A program made the translations under genes and the position numbers. A DNA stretch of 64,000 nt, taken from positions 19,185 through 83,184 of the forward strand of contig JAYFQF010000034.1 of the NCBI GenBank assembly GCA_034927285.1, written 5' to 3'. The stretch's first letter is position 1. Each line of letters begins with the position of its first letter. Below the pieces are notes generated by a model. It was not told the DNA's origin, made no database searches, and worked only from the letters and a program-made list of their open reading frames with translations. The stretch comes from JAYFQF01 sp034927285 (GTDB lineage: Bacteria > Bacillota > Peptococcia > DRI-13 > UBA5745). Of this stretch, positions 1 through 7,959 are shown in pieces.

Positions 1-186
1 GTCAGTATCGTCATCGGTCTTTTGATCGCCATCTTTCAGGCGGCTACCCAGATCAACGAGCAAACCCTGACTTTTGTGCCGAAGATCCTTGCCATCGCCT
101 TCATCCTGATCGTAGCCGGTTCCTGGATGCTGACCAACCTGACGCAGTTCTTTCACTATCTGATGAACATCATGGCGGGGCTGTAA
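1..186 (+). CDS. fliQ: Flagellar export apparatus protein FliQ (3' part only)
   Basis: The reading frame is open from base 1 to the TAA at 184-186 and gives the last 61 residues of FliQ, a small two-helix membrane protein of the flagellar type III export gate. The stretch FQAATQINEQTLTFVPKI is the family's conserved cytoplasmic loop, followed by the second hydrophobic helix and the closing LTQFFHYL region. The start lies outside the window. fliR follows after 4 bases, the usual fliP-fliQ-fliR-flhB-flhA order, so the rest of the export-gate operon should lie just upstream. Confidence 0.9.
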   Translation, partial: VSIVIGLLIAIFQAATQINEQTLTFVPKILAIAFILIVAGSWMLTNLTQFFHYLMNIMAGL

Positions 187-190
187 GGCC

Positions 191-964
191 ATGAACCTGA
201 CCTTTGTTCTGGACAGCCTCAATATTTATATCCTGGTATTTTTCCGGGTGGCGGGGATGATCCTTTTTAACCCCCTTTTGTCCCGGCGGAATGTCCCAAG
301 TCAGATCAGAGCGGCTTTATGCCTTGGACTGACCCTGCTTTTGGCCCCGGGTCTTCTGGATGCGCCGGCCGGGGATCTGACCGGCGGAGCCCTGATCCTG
401 GCCATGGGTAAAGAACTGACCCTGGGCCTTTGCGCCGGCGTGGTTTTCCAGTATTTCTACTATCTGATCTTTCTGGCCGGCGACGTCATCGACACAGGCT
501 TCGGCCTTTCCATGGCCAAGGCCTTCGATCCGGGAACCAGTATCCAGATGTCTTTGTCCGGCAATTTATTTCAGCTGATTTTCATCCTGTACCTGTTTGC
601 CACCAACAGCCATCTGCTGCTGATCCGGCTCATCGCCTCCTCTTACGACCTGGTAGGCATAGGGGCGGTCCGGATAGGGACGAACCTGGCCCGGTTTATG
701 ACCACCCTTTTTGTCTCGGCCTTCTCCCTGGTGATGCGCCTGGCCCTGCCTTTTCTGGCCGCCTCCTTTGTGCTGGAAATGTCCATGGGCGTTTTGATGA
801 AGCTGATTCCACAGATCAATGTGTTTTCCATACATTTTCAGTTCAAGATCATTTTAGGGATCTTTCTGCTTTTCCTGTTTGCCGTACCTACGGCAAATTT
901 TCTGGAGAATTACATGAACACTTTGTTTGTAAGTATCCAAAACCTCTTTCTGGCAGCCGGCTGA
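191..964 (+). CDS. fliR: Flagellar export apparatus protein FliR
   Basis: This 257-residue, very hydrophobic protein has about six predicted membrane segments and FliR's normal length. FliR completes the FliP-FliQ-FliR core complex, the entry portal of the flagellar protein export gate. Recognisable features are the N-terminal FFRVAGMILFNPLLSRR region and the C-terminal FSIHFQFKIILGIFLLF segment. The start is 4 bases after the fliQ stop, which implies translational coupling, and flhB follows. Nothing looks unusual. Confidence 0.95.
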   Translation: MNLTFVLDSLNIYILVFFRVAGMILFNPLLSRRNVPSQIRAALCLGLTLLLAPGLLDAPAGDLTGGALILAMGKELTLGLCAGVVFQYFYYLIFLAGDVIDTGFGLSMAKAFDPGTSIQMSLSGNLFQLIFILYLFATNSHLLLIRLIASSYDLVGIGAVRIGTNLARFMTTLFVSAFSLVMRLALPFLAASFVLEMSMGVLMKLIPQINVFSIHFQFKIILGIFLLFLFAVPTANFLENYMNTLFVSIQNLFLAAG

Positions 965-1004
965 AAGCCGATCCCATAACGCCTGAAAAGGGGGGATGAC
1001 GGCC

Positions 1005-2066
1005 ATGGCAGGCGAAAAAACCGAAAAAGCGACCCCAAAGCGAAAACAGGATGAACGGAAAAAGGGCAATGTTTTTACCAGCCGTGAAGTGGTCACCATT
1101 TCCTGCCTGCTGGCGGCCTTTCTTGCCCTGCGTCTTCTGCTGCCGGACAGCCTGGCGGCTTTGCAGGAAATGATGACCAGGTATTTCCTCCTTGGTTCCA
1201 GCCAGACGTCGGTGACGGAAAAAGACGCGGCGAGATTTTTTCTGGACGGCTGTTTTATGTTTGGCCGGACCGCCCTGCCTTTATTGCTGATCTGCGGCCT
1301 CACCGCCGTTGTTGTTACCATGGCCCAGACCAAAATGCTGTTTTCCGCCAAAAGTTTTGAATTCAAAGGAGAACGCATCAACCCCTTAAACGGGTTCAGG
1401 CGGATGTTTTCCCTGCGCAGCGTAGTGGAACTGCTGAAGTCCTTAATCAAGATCACCGTTTTGCTCTATCTGATCTACTCGGTAATGAAGACGGAAGTTT
1501 TGACCCTGCCGAGGCTGATGGATATGCCGCCTCTGCAGGCTATGATCCGCACCGGGGAGATCCTCATGAGCATCGTGCTGAAAGCCGGCCTGATCTTCGC
1601 CTTTTTAGCCGCCGCCGATTATTTCTACCAATGGTGGGAGTATGAAAAGAACCTGCGGATGACCAAACAGGAGATCAAGGACGAATATAAACAGACGGAA
1701 GGCGATCCCCAGGTCAAAGGCAAGATCCGTTCCATGCAGCAGCAGCGGGCCCGCCGCCGGATGATGCAGAATGTCCCCTCGGCCGATGTGGTTATCCGGA
1801 ATCCCACCCACTACGCGGTAGCCATCTTGTACGATCAGCATAAGCACCGGGCTCCCGTGGTGGTGGCAAAGGGAGTGGACGCCCTAGCTCTCCGGATCGT
1901 TAAAGTAGCCGAAGAAAACGGTGTCTACGTCACTGAGGACAGGCCCCTGGCCCGGGCTCTCTATGAAAATGTGGAGCTGGACCGGGAGGTCCCGGAAAAC
2001 TACTACCAGGCTATCGCGCAGGTTCTGGCCTTCGTCTACAGCCTGAGAAAAAAGGATTTGAACTAG
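1005..2066 (+). CDS. flhB: Flagellar export switch protein FlhB
   Basis: FlhB is the substrate-specificity switch of the flagellar export gate. The N-terminal half has four membrane segments. The soluble C-terminal half has the self-cleavage motif NPTH (about residues 266-269) in the context VVIRNPTHYAVAI, so the switch should be functional. I place the start at the ATG at 1005 (MAGEKTEKATPKR). The purine-rich AAAAGGGGGG track at 986-995 is correctly spaced for it, whereas the in-frame ATG at 996 abuts that track. A free-standing FlhB C-terminal homologue is encoded at 14213. flhA starts one base after the stop. Confidence 0.95.
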   Translation: MAGEKTEKATPKRKQDERKKGNVFTSREVVTISCLLAAFLALRLLLPDSLAALQEMMTRYFLLGSSQTSVTEKDAARFFLDGCFMFGRTALPLLLICGLTAVVVTMAQTKMLFSAKSFEFKGERINPLNGFRRMFSLRSVVELLKSLIKITVLLYLIYSVMKTEVLTLPRLMDMPPLQAMIRTGEILMSIVLKAGLIFAFLAAADYFYQWWEYEKNLRMTKQEIKDEYKQTEGDPQVKGKIRSMQQQRARRRMMQNVPSADVVIRNPTHYAVAILYDQHKHRAPVVVAKGVDALALRIVKVAEENGVYVTEDRPLARALYENVELDREVPENYYQAIAQVLAFVYSLRKKDLN

Positions 2067-2067
2067 G

Positions 2068-4125
2068 ATGAACCTGAAGTTTCTGAATAACAGCGTGGCG
2101 GTTTTCGTACTGATCATCGTGGCCCTCCTGATCGTGCCGCTGGGAACGGGCGTCCTGGACTTCATGTTTATTCTGAACCTGGCCCTTTCCCTGGTGATTC
2201 TTCTGACCACCATGTATATTAAGGAGCCCCTGGAGTTTTCGATTTTCCCCTCGCTGCTGCTGATCACCACCTTGCTGCGCCTGGGCCTGAATGTTTCTTC
2301 CACCCGCTCCATCCTGACCAAGGGCGGCTATGCCGGCGAGGTCATTAAAACCTTCGGCGAATTCGTCATCCAGGGCAATGTTTTGGTGGGTCTGGTCATC
2401 TTTTTGATTATCGTACTGGTGCAGTTTATCGTCATCACCAAAGGCGCCGAGCGGGTGGCGGAGGTTTCCGCCCGTTTTACCCTGGACGCCATGCCCGGTA
2501 AGCAGATGGCCATTGACGCCGATCTGAGCTCCGGCCTCATCGACGAAACTCAGGCCCGGGAGCGCCGCATAAAGATCCAGCGGGAAGCTGATTTCTTCGG
2601 TTCCATGGACGGCGCTTCCAAGTTTGTCAAAGGGGACGCCATCATTTCCATCGTCATTACCATTATCAACCTTATCGGCGGCATCCTGGTGGGCTTTCTG
2701 GGAGGGGAAGGGGATTTCGCCACGATCATCAGCACCTACAGCACCTCTACGGTAGGCGACGGTCTGATGAGTCAGATACCGGCCCTTCTGATCTCGGTGG
2801 CTACCGGCATGATCGTTACCCGGTCGGCTTCCGAGGCGAATCTGAATAGCGAGGTGATCCGGCAGTTTTCCTCCCAGCCCAGGGTGCTGATCATCGCCGG
2901 CGTGGCTATGCCCTTTCTGTGCCTGATCGGTTTTCCCGTGGCGCAGGTCAGCCTGATGTCCGGCATATTATTGATTTTAGGCGTGATGATTTTACGCAAG
3001 GGCCGGGAGACCCTGGCTTTGGCCGGGGAAGGCCTGCCGGTGACCGAGGAAGTCACCAGCGAGGTCAGCTTCTACAAAAACCTGGACAATGTTTATAATC
3101 TCTTAAACGTGGACCCCATCGGCATCGAAGTAGGCTACAGCCTTCTGCCCTTAGTGGACCAAAGCAGCGGCGGCAATTTCCTGGACCGCATCGTGATGCT
3201 GCGCAAGCAGTTTGCCGATGAGATGGGGATGGTTATCCCGGCGGTGCGCTTAAAAGACAGCGGTCAGCTGAACCCCAATCAATACGAGGTAAAGCTGCGG
3301 GGTGAATCGGTGGCCGTCGGCGAGGTCTTGATCGACCACTATCTGGGCCTGGCGCCGGCGGATCTGCCGGAAAGCGAGGAAGTGGACGGCATTGAGACCG
3401 TGGAACCGGCTTTCGGTATGCCGGCCAAGTGGGTCGGCCAGGACAAAAAAATCAAAGCGGAAATGGCCGGCTATACGCTGATCGACCCCACCTCCGTCAT
3501 CATCACCCATTTGTCGGAGCTGATCCGGGCCCATGCCTACGAGCTTCTGACCCGCCAGGAAGTAAAAAAGATGCTGGAAAACCTCAAGAAAAACAGCCAG
3601 ATCATTGTGGAAGACACGGTGCCCGGGCAAGTCCCTTTAAGCGAGCTGCAGAAGGTGCTGAGGAACCTGCTGCGGGAGGGCATCCCCATCCTGGATATGG
3701 AGACGATCCTGGAGACCCTTTCCGATTACGCTCCCACGGTGAAGGATACCGATATGCTGACGGAATATGTCCGCCAGGCCCTGAAACGGACCATTACCCG
3801 GCGCTTTTCCGAAGCCGGCCAGATGAAGGTGCTGAGCCTGGGCAGCGACGTGGAAAACGCCATCATCAACAGTGTGAAAAAGATCGACGGCGGCGCTTAC
3901 CTGGCTTTGGAGCCGGAGGTGATCCAAAAGATCATCACCAATACCACCGAGAAGGTAAACCAGATGAAAAAGCTGGTGCAGGAACCCATTGTTTTGACCT
4001 CGCCGGTTGTACGGGTCTACTATAAGAAGCTTTTGGACCAGTTTTATCCGAATATCACGGTGCTGTCGTTTAACGATATCGACGCCAGCGTGCAGATCCA
4101 GTCCCTGGGCAATATCACCTTTTAA
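2068..4125 (+). CDS. flhA: Flagellar export gate protein FlhA
   Basis: A 685-residue FlhA, the largest export-gate subunit. The N-terminal ~320 residues carry about eight membrane helices and the conserved FHIPEP-family block (RVAEVSARFTLDAMPGKQMA, then DADLSSGLID). The C-terminal cytoplasmic domain forms the ring that docks chaperone-substrate complexes. Length and motifs are normal. In many Bacillota flhA is followed by flhF and flhG; here a 59-base gap leads directly to the sigma factor gene, so those two GTPase/ATPase genes are absent from this site. Confidence 0.96.
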   Translation: MNLKFLNNSVAVFVLIIVALLIVPLGTGVLDFMFILNLALSLVILLTTMYIKEPLEFSIFPSLLLITTLLRLGLNVSSTRSILTKGGYAGEVIKTFGEFVIQGNVLVGLVIFLIIVLVQFIVITKGAERVAEVSARFTLDAMPGKQMAIDADLSSGLIDETQARERRIKIQREADFFGSMDGASKFVKGDAIISIVITIINLIGGILVGFLGGEGDFATIISTYSTSTVGDGLMSQIPALLISVATGMIVTRSASEANLNSEVIRQFSSQPRVLIIAGVAMPFLCLIGFPVAQVSLMSGILLILGVMILRKGRETLALAGEGLPVTEEVTSEVSFYKNLDNVYNLLNVDPIGIEVGYSLLPLVDQSSGGNFLDRIVMLRKQFADEMGMVIPAVRLKDSGQLNPNQYEVKLRGESVAVGEVLIDHYLGLAPADLPESEEVDGIETVEPAFGMPAKWVGQDKKIKAEMAGYTLIDPTSVIITHLSELIRAHAYELLTRQEVKKMLENLKKNSQIIVEDTVPGQVPLSELQKVLRNLLREGIPILDMETILETLSDYAPTVKDTDMLTEYVRQALKRTITRRFSEAGQMKVLSLGSDVENAIINSVKKIDGGAYLALEPEVIQKIITNTTEKVNQMKKLVQEPIVLTSPVVRVYYKKLLDQFYPNITVLSFNDIDASVQIQSLGNITF

Positions 4126-4184
4126 CCAAAGCTGACGGCCCCGGGGCGGAATGAAATCCGGGAGGGCGAAAGGAGGCGGAAGAA

Positions 4185-4970
4185 ATGGCATACGGCAGAC
4201 AGGTCATCCGGGAGGTCCGGGTGGAGGACCCGGAGGCTCTGATGCGCCGGTATAAGGCCAGCGGAGATATCGAACTGCGCAACCAGCTGGTGATGCACTA
4301 CCTGCAGCATGTAAATGTAGCGATCTACAGTATGCGTTCCATTTTGCTGTCTAACGTCCCCTTCGACGATTTTTTTAACCAGGGGATTCTGGCCCTTATC
4401 GATTGTATCGAGCGTTATGACCCGGAGCGGGGCGCCAGCTTCGATACCTACAGCTACATGGGGATCCGCGGTTCCATCCTCAAATATCTGCGCAAGCAAA
4501 ACTGGCTGCCCAACCGGGTATGGGAAGCCAGGAAGAGGATCAGCCAGGTCCAAAAAAAGCTGGAACAAAAGCTGATGCGGGAGCCCAGCGACGCCGAATT
4601 GGCCGAAGCTTTGGGGATCAGCGAAAAAAAACTGGCCCAGTATATTATGGAAATCTCCGCCGTAGACGCCCTGTCCTTTGAAGAGCTGATGGAGCAGACC
4701 CTGGAGGGCGTCCGGAGAAAGCCGGCCCAGCCCACGGAGCCGGAGGTGGACAGGGGCCTTCTGGAAGAGGAACTGCGCCTGGCCCTGGCCGGAGCCATCG
4801 ACTCTCTGCCCCCCAAGCAAAAGCAGATCATTACCCTCTATTACTATGAAAACTTAAATCTCCGGGAGATCGGCCAGGTGCTGAACCTGTCCCAGCAAAG
4901 GATCTCCCAGATCCGGATGAGCGCCCTGGACCGGCTGCGCAAAACATTGGAGGAGTTCAGGGACAAATAA
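4185..4970 (+). CDS. fliA: Flagellar sigma factor (FliA/SigD/WhiG family)
   Basis: This 261-residue sigma-28-type factor directs RNA polymerase to late flagellar and chemotaxis promoters. Region 2 contains DCIERYDPERGASFDTYSY and RGSILKYLRK. Region 3 is around EPSDAELAEALGIS, and region 4 has LPPKQKQIITLYYYE followed by the LNLREIGQVLNLSQQRISQI helix-turn-helix. A strong Shine-Dalgarno (AAAGGAGG) sits 8 bases before the ATG. Its anti-sigma factor FlgM is encoded at 24743, and likely targets in this window are flagellin and fliD. Confidence 0.95.
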   Translation: MAYGRQVIREVRVEDPEALMRRYKASGDIELRNQLVMHYLQHVNVAIYSMRSILLSNVPFDDFFNQGILALIDCIERYDPERGASFDTYSYMGIRGSILKYLRKQNWLPNRVWEARKRISQVQKKLEQKLMREPSDAELAEALGISEKKLAQYIMEISAVDALSFEELMEQTLEGVRRKPAQPTEPEVDRGLLEEELRLALAGAIDSLPPKQKQIITLYYYENLNLREIGQVLNLSQQRISQIRMSALDRLRKTLEEFRDK

Positions 4971-4990
4971 GACCAAGGAGGCGGTCACTT

Positions 4991-5746
4991 ATGTTTTCCG
5001 GTTTTTACACCATCGCGTCGGGGCTCTTGACCCGGCAAAAGGAAATCGACGTTGTGGGAAACAACCTGGTGAATAACCAGACGGCGGGCTACCGGGCGGA
5101 CCGGCTGATCATTTCCCCTTTTCAGCAGGAGCTCCTGACCCGTCAGGAAGCTTATGGCAAGCAGGCCCTGGGGCAGGGCAGGACCAGTACCGCGGCGGTG
5201 GTGGATGATGTGGTCACCCTCTACCATACCGGCAGCATCAAGTCCACCGGCCGGGCTTTGGATCTGGCCATCAACGGCCCGGGTTTTTTCAATATCCAGG
5301 GCGAGAACGGCCAGGTCTATCTTACCAGAAACGGCGGTTTTGATCTGGATGAGGAAGGCTATCTGGCGCTGCCAGGGGTAGGCCGGGTCCTGGGGGACGA
5401 CGGCCCCATCCAATTGGGGGGCGAGGAGTTTACCATCGGCTCTGTGGGCGAGATCTATAATGAACGGGCCCGGCGCACCGACGGCATCCGGATCACCGAG
5501 CCTCCGGAAAACGTTCAGCTGCTGAAGCTGGACAACGGGATGTTTCAGTTCCCCGAAGGAGTAAGAGCCCAGCTGGCCGGCGGTTATTCCCTGGTTCCCC
5601 AGAGCCTGGAGCTGTCCAATGTGGATGTAAATCAGGAGCTGACCTACCTGATGGAGGCTCAGCGAGCTTTTCAGGCCTGCAGCTCGGCTTTGCAGATCGC
5701 CGATGAGATGAACCGCAAGGCGGCGTCCCAGATCGCCGCCCTCTGA
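4991..5746 (+). CDS. flgF: Flagellar basal-body rod protein, FlgF/FlhO type
   Basis: A 251-residue rod/hook-family protein. The N-terminus has the family signature (GFYTIASGLLTRQKEIDVVG then NNLVN). The centre has the FlgF/FlgG core (LDLAINGPGFFNIQ). The C-terminal helix is LELSNVDVNQELTYLMEAQR then AFQACSSAL. It exports through the type III gate and assembles in the rod. It is the first of two tandem homologues between fliA and cheC, which recalls the FlhO/FlhP pair of Bacillus. The split of FlgF versus FlgG names rests on gene order and is uncertain. Confidence 0.8.
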   Translation: MFSGFYTIASGLLTRQKEIDVVGNNLVNNQTAGYRADRLIISPFQQELLTRQEAYGKQALGQGRTSTAAVVDDVVTLYHTGSIKSTGRALDLAINGPGFFNIQGENGQVYLTRNGGFDLDEEGYLALPGVGRVLGDDGPIQLGGEEFTIGSVGEIYNERARRTDGIRITEPPENVQLLKLDNGMFQFPEGVRAQLAGGYSLVPQSLELSNVDVNQELTYLMEAQRAFQACSSALQIADEMNRKAASQIAAL

Positions 5747-5764
5747 AAAAGGAGAGGATAAAAG

Positions 5765-6496
5765 ATGAAAACAGCCTTTTACTCTGGCGCCAGCGGGCTG
5801 ACGGCCCAACAAAACGCCATGGACACCATCGGCAACAATTTAGCCAATATCAATACCGACGGCTATAAAAAACAGGGGGTCTCCTTCGACAGCCTGTTAT
5901 ACAGGGAGATGTACGCCAATGCCCCCGGCAACCCTTTAAATGGCAGCGGGGTAAAGGCGGTATCCGCCGGGATCGACTTTGGCCAGGGTCTGATCCGGGA
6001 GACCGGCGGGGAACTGGATTTTGCCATTATGGGAGAAGGGCTTTTCGCGGTAAATAACAATGACCAGGTGCAGTACACCCGGGACGGGAATTTCAGCATC
6101 AGCCGCAAGGGAAACTACGGCTATCTGGTGGCTGCCGACGGCGCTTTTGTCCTGGACAGCCGCAAAAACAAAATAAGGCTGAAGGTGGACAGCTCCACCG
6201 GCCAGTTTGATTTAAGCGAGGCCACCGATAAAGTGGGAGTTTTCCGTTTCGACAATCCCGGCCGCCTGGAACCGGCCTCCGGCAACCGTTACGCCCCTAC
6301 CCCGGAGTCCGGGGAGGCGGTGCGGCTGAAGGCCAAGGAATACACCATCCGTTCCGGCTGCCTGGAAGGCTCCGGCACCAATCTGACCGACGAGATGGCA
6401 AACCTGATCGCCGCCCAAAGGGCCTACCAGCTCAGCGCCCGGGTGGTTCAGACCGCGGATGAAAACGAGCAGGTGATAAATAACTTAAGAAGGTAG
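5765..6496 (+). CDS. flgG: Flagellar basal-body rod protein FlgG (FlhP type)
   Basis: The second tandem rod protein, 243 residues. It opens with MKTAFYSGASGLTAQQNAMD and TIGNNLANINTDGYK, the classical rod-protein N-terminal motif. The core contains LDFAIMGEGLFAV, and the C-terminal helix NLTDEMANLIAAQRAYQLSA matches FlgG. Its N- and C-terminal helices should pack as coiled coils in the distal rod. It starts 18 bases after the preceding homologue behind a GGAGAGG ribosome-binding site, and cheC follows after 8 bases. Confidence 0.85.
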   Translation: MKTAFYSGASGLTAQQNAMDTIGNNLANINTDGYKKQGVSFDSLLYREMYANAPGNPLNGSGVKAVSAGIDFGQGLIRETGGELDFAIMGEGLFAVNNNDQVQYTRDGNFSISRKGNYGYLVAADGAFVLDSRKNKIRLKVDSSTGQFDLSEATDKVGVFRFDNPGRLEPASGNRYAPTPESGEAVRLKAKEYTIRSGCLEGSGTNLTDEMANLIAAQRAYQLSARVVQTADENEQVINNLRR

Positions 6497-6504
6497 GAAA
6501 AATC

Positions 6505-7128
6505 ATGGCGCTGAAAAATTATGGTGACTTAAACGATATGCAGCTGGACGCCCTGCGGGAAATCGGCAATATCGGCTCCGGCAACGCCGCATCCTCCATT
6601 TCTCTGATGCTGAACCGCCAGGTGGATATCGCCGTGCCGGTAGTGCGGATCCTGGACTACCAAGAGGTGGTGGAAAACCTGGGGGGGCCGGAGCAGTTGC
6701 TGATCGGCCTGTTATTATCTTTGCAGGGCCAGGTCACCGGCATGATCATGTTTCTTCTGCACAAGGACTTTGCTCATCTGGCTTTGAATACCCTCATCGG
6801 AGCTGAGTTCGACGAAACCAGCCCCTTGGATGAAATGGGCCAGTCGGTGATCCAGGAAATCGGCAATATCATGGCGGCTTCTTATGTGAATGCCATCGCC
6901 TCTCTGACCGGCCTGGAAATCACCATTTCCGTACCCGAGCTTTGTGTGGATATGGCGGGAGCCATTTTAAGCGTTCCGGCGATTTACTACGCCAATATCA
7001 GCGACAAGATCATTTACATCGAAGATGAGTTCGGTCACGCGGAAAAACGTGCGGCCAGCCATATTCTGCTGATCCCGGAGGTGGACTCCCTCCAGAAAAT
7101 TATGACGAGCTTGGGGTTGGATGTATGA
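6505..7128 (+). CDS. cheC: Chemotaxis CheY-P phosphatase CheC
   Basis: This 207-residue CheC removes phosphate from CheY-P in Bacillus-type chemotaxis. Both active-site helices are intact: E19/N22 within LDALREIGNIGSGNAAS, and E118/N121 within VIQEIGNIMAASYVNAI, matching the family's E-x-x-N pairs. The stop overlaps the cheD start in ATGA, consistent with the known CheC-CheD complex in which CheD activates CheC. cheY itself is not in the window. Confidence 0.95.
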   Translation: MALKNYGDLNDMQLDALREIGNIGSGNAASSISLMLNRQVDIAVPVVRILDYQEVVENLGGPEQLLIGLLLSLQGQVTGMIMFLLHKDFAHLALNTLIGAEFDETSPLDEMGQSVIQEIGNIMAASYVNAIASLTGLEITISVPELCVDMAGAILSVPAIYYANISDKIIYIEDEFGHAEKRAASHILLIPEVDSLQKIMTSLGLDV

Positions 7129-7610
7129 ACCGGACAATTACGGTAGGCATTTCAGATCTGAATGTGGCCAATAACGGCGACATTCTGGTAACCTATGCTT
7201 TGGGCTCCTGCGTTGGAATCTGTCTGTACGACCCCGTCATGAAGGTGGCCGGGCTTTCCCATGTCATGCTGCCTTCCAGCCAGGGCTTTCCTGCCGGCGC
7301 CCAGCCTCATAAATTTGCGGATACGGCCATCGGCATCTTAGTCCGCCAAATGGAACAGCTGGGAGCCCGGCAGGGACGGATGAAGGCCAAGATCGCCGGC
7401 GGCGCCCAGATGTTCGCCGGGATAAACAACTCCTCTTTGGCCAATATCGGACAGAGAAACATCCAGGCGGTAAAAGCCGAGTTGGCCAGGCTGAATATCC
7501 CTATTGTGGCTGAGGATACCGGCAAAAATTATGGCCGTACCCAATTTTTTCATTCCGCCGACGGCAGCATGCGCATCAAATCCGCCAACCGGGGGGAATG
7601 GATGTACTGA
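7125..7610 (+). CDS. cheD: Chemoreceptor glutamine deamidase CheD
   Basis: CheD deamidates glutamines on chemoreceptors and binds CheC. This 161-residue protein keeps the catalytic residues: Cys29 in ALGSCVGICLYD, His46 in GLSHVMLP, and Thr23 just before the Cys loop. The conserved KIAGGAQMF and NIGQRNIQAV blocks follow. It overlaps cheC by four bases and ends the plus-strand operon that began upstream of the window; a terminator-like hairpin follows at 7645. Confidence 0.95.
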   Translation: MNRTITVGISDLNVANNGDILVTYALGSCVGICLYDPVMKVAGLSHVMLPSSQGFPAGAQPHKFADTAIGILVRQMEQLGARQGRMKAKIAGGAQMFAGINNSSLANIGQRNIQAVKAELARLNIPIVAEDTGKNYGRTQFFHSADGSMRIKSANRGEWMY

Positions 7611-7644
7611 TTAAACTCTATCTTAGATTCTGAAAAAGGCAGAC

Positions 7645-7668
7645 GGCAAATGATGCTGTTTGCCTTTT
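7645..7668 (+). terminator. Probable intrinsic terminator after cheD
   Basis: GGCAAA (7645-7650) pairs with TTTGCC (7659-7664) across an 8-base loop and is followed by TTTTCCGTTTTG. An alternative longer pairing, AAAGGCA with TGCCTTT, uses the same sequence. The position 35 bases after the cheD stop, before a convergent operon, fits a transcription end. Confidence 0.65.
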
Positions 7669-7715
7669 CCGTTTTGTTTAGCCGGAGGTTAGCGGCTCAT
7701 CAAGGATGATGAGTT

Positions 7716-7938
7716 ATGTTTACCGGGATTTTGCCATGTTTTTAAACGAAATCCCGGTAAAGTGCCGGTAGATTTCTTTTTTTCCTTTGTTTAGGAGGCT
7801 AAATGGCGGACCTGGTCAAAGATAGGGATGAAGTATCCTTATCTGGCAGTCAAAGACAAGTTAATGTGTTTATTGGGTGGACAGCGAAAAAAATTACCGG
7901 GATCTGCCCAAAAAACATGGCAAAATCCCGGTAAACAT
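7716..7938. mobile_element. 223-bp MITE-like element with perfect 28-bp terminal inverted repeats
   Basis: Bases 7716-7743 and 7911-7938 are perfect reverse complements over 28 bp (outer end ATGTTTACCGGGATTTTGCC). Each arm also carries a second, inner copy in opposite orientation: AAATCCCGGTAAA at 7750-7762 and TTACCGGGAT at 7894-7903. Each end can therefore fold into its own hairpin. Read leftward, the right-hand hairpin is followed by a T-run, so it may serve as terminator for cheB. No transposase is encoded and no clear target duplication is visible. A related element of 224 bp lies at 44373-44596. The insertion is in the gap between convergent cheD and cheB. Confidence 0.7.
7803..7934 (+). 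CDS. Possible 43-residue small protein inside the inverted-repeat element
   Basis: An ATG at 7803 follows a perfect AGGAGG (7793-7798) at 4-base spacing and opens a 43-codon frame that ends at TAA 7932-7934, inside the right terminal repeat. The product starts MADLVKDRDEVSLSGSQ and is polar and lysine-rich near its end. It has no recognisable domain, and its last residues (MAKSR) are dictated by the repeat. The strong ribosome-binding site is the only real support; it may be chance, and the related element at 44373 does not obviously carry it. Confidence 0.3.
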   Translation: MADLVKDRDEVSLSGSQRQVNVFIGWTAKKITGICPKNMAKSR

Positions 7939-7959
7939 GGCCCAGGTGTACGCTGCTCC

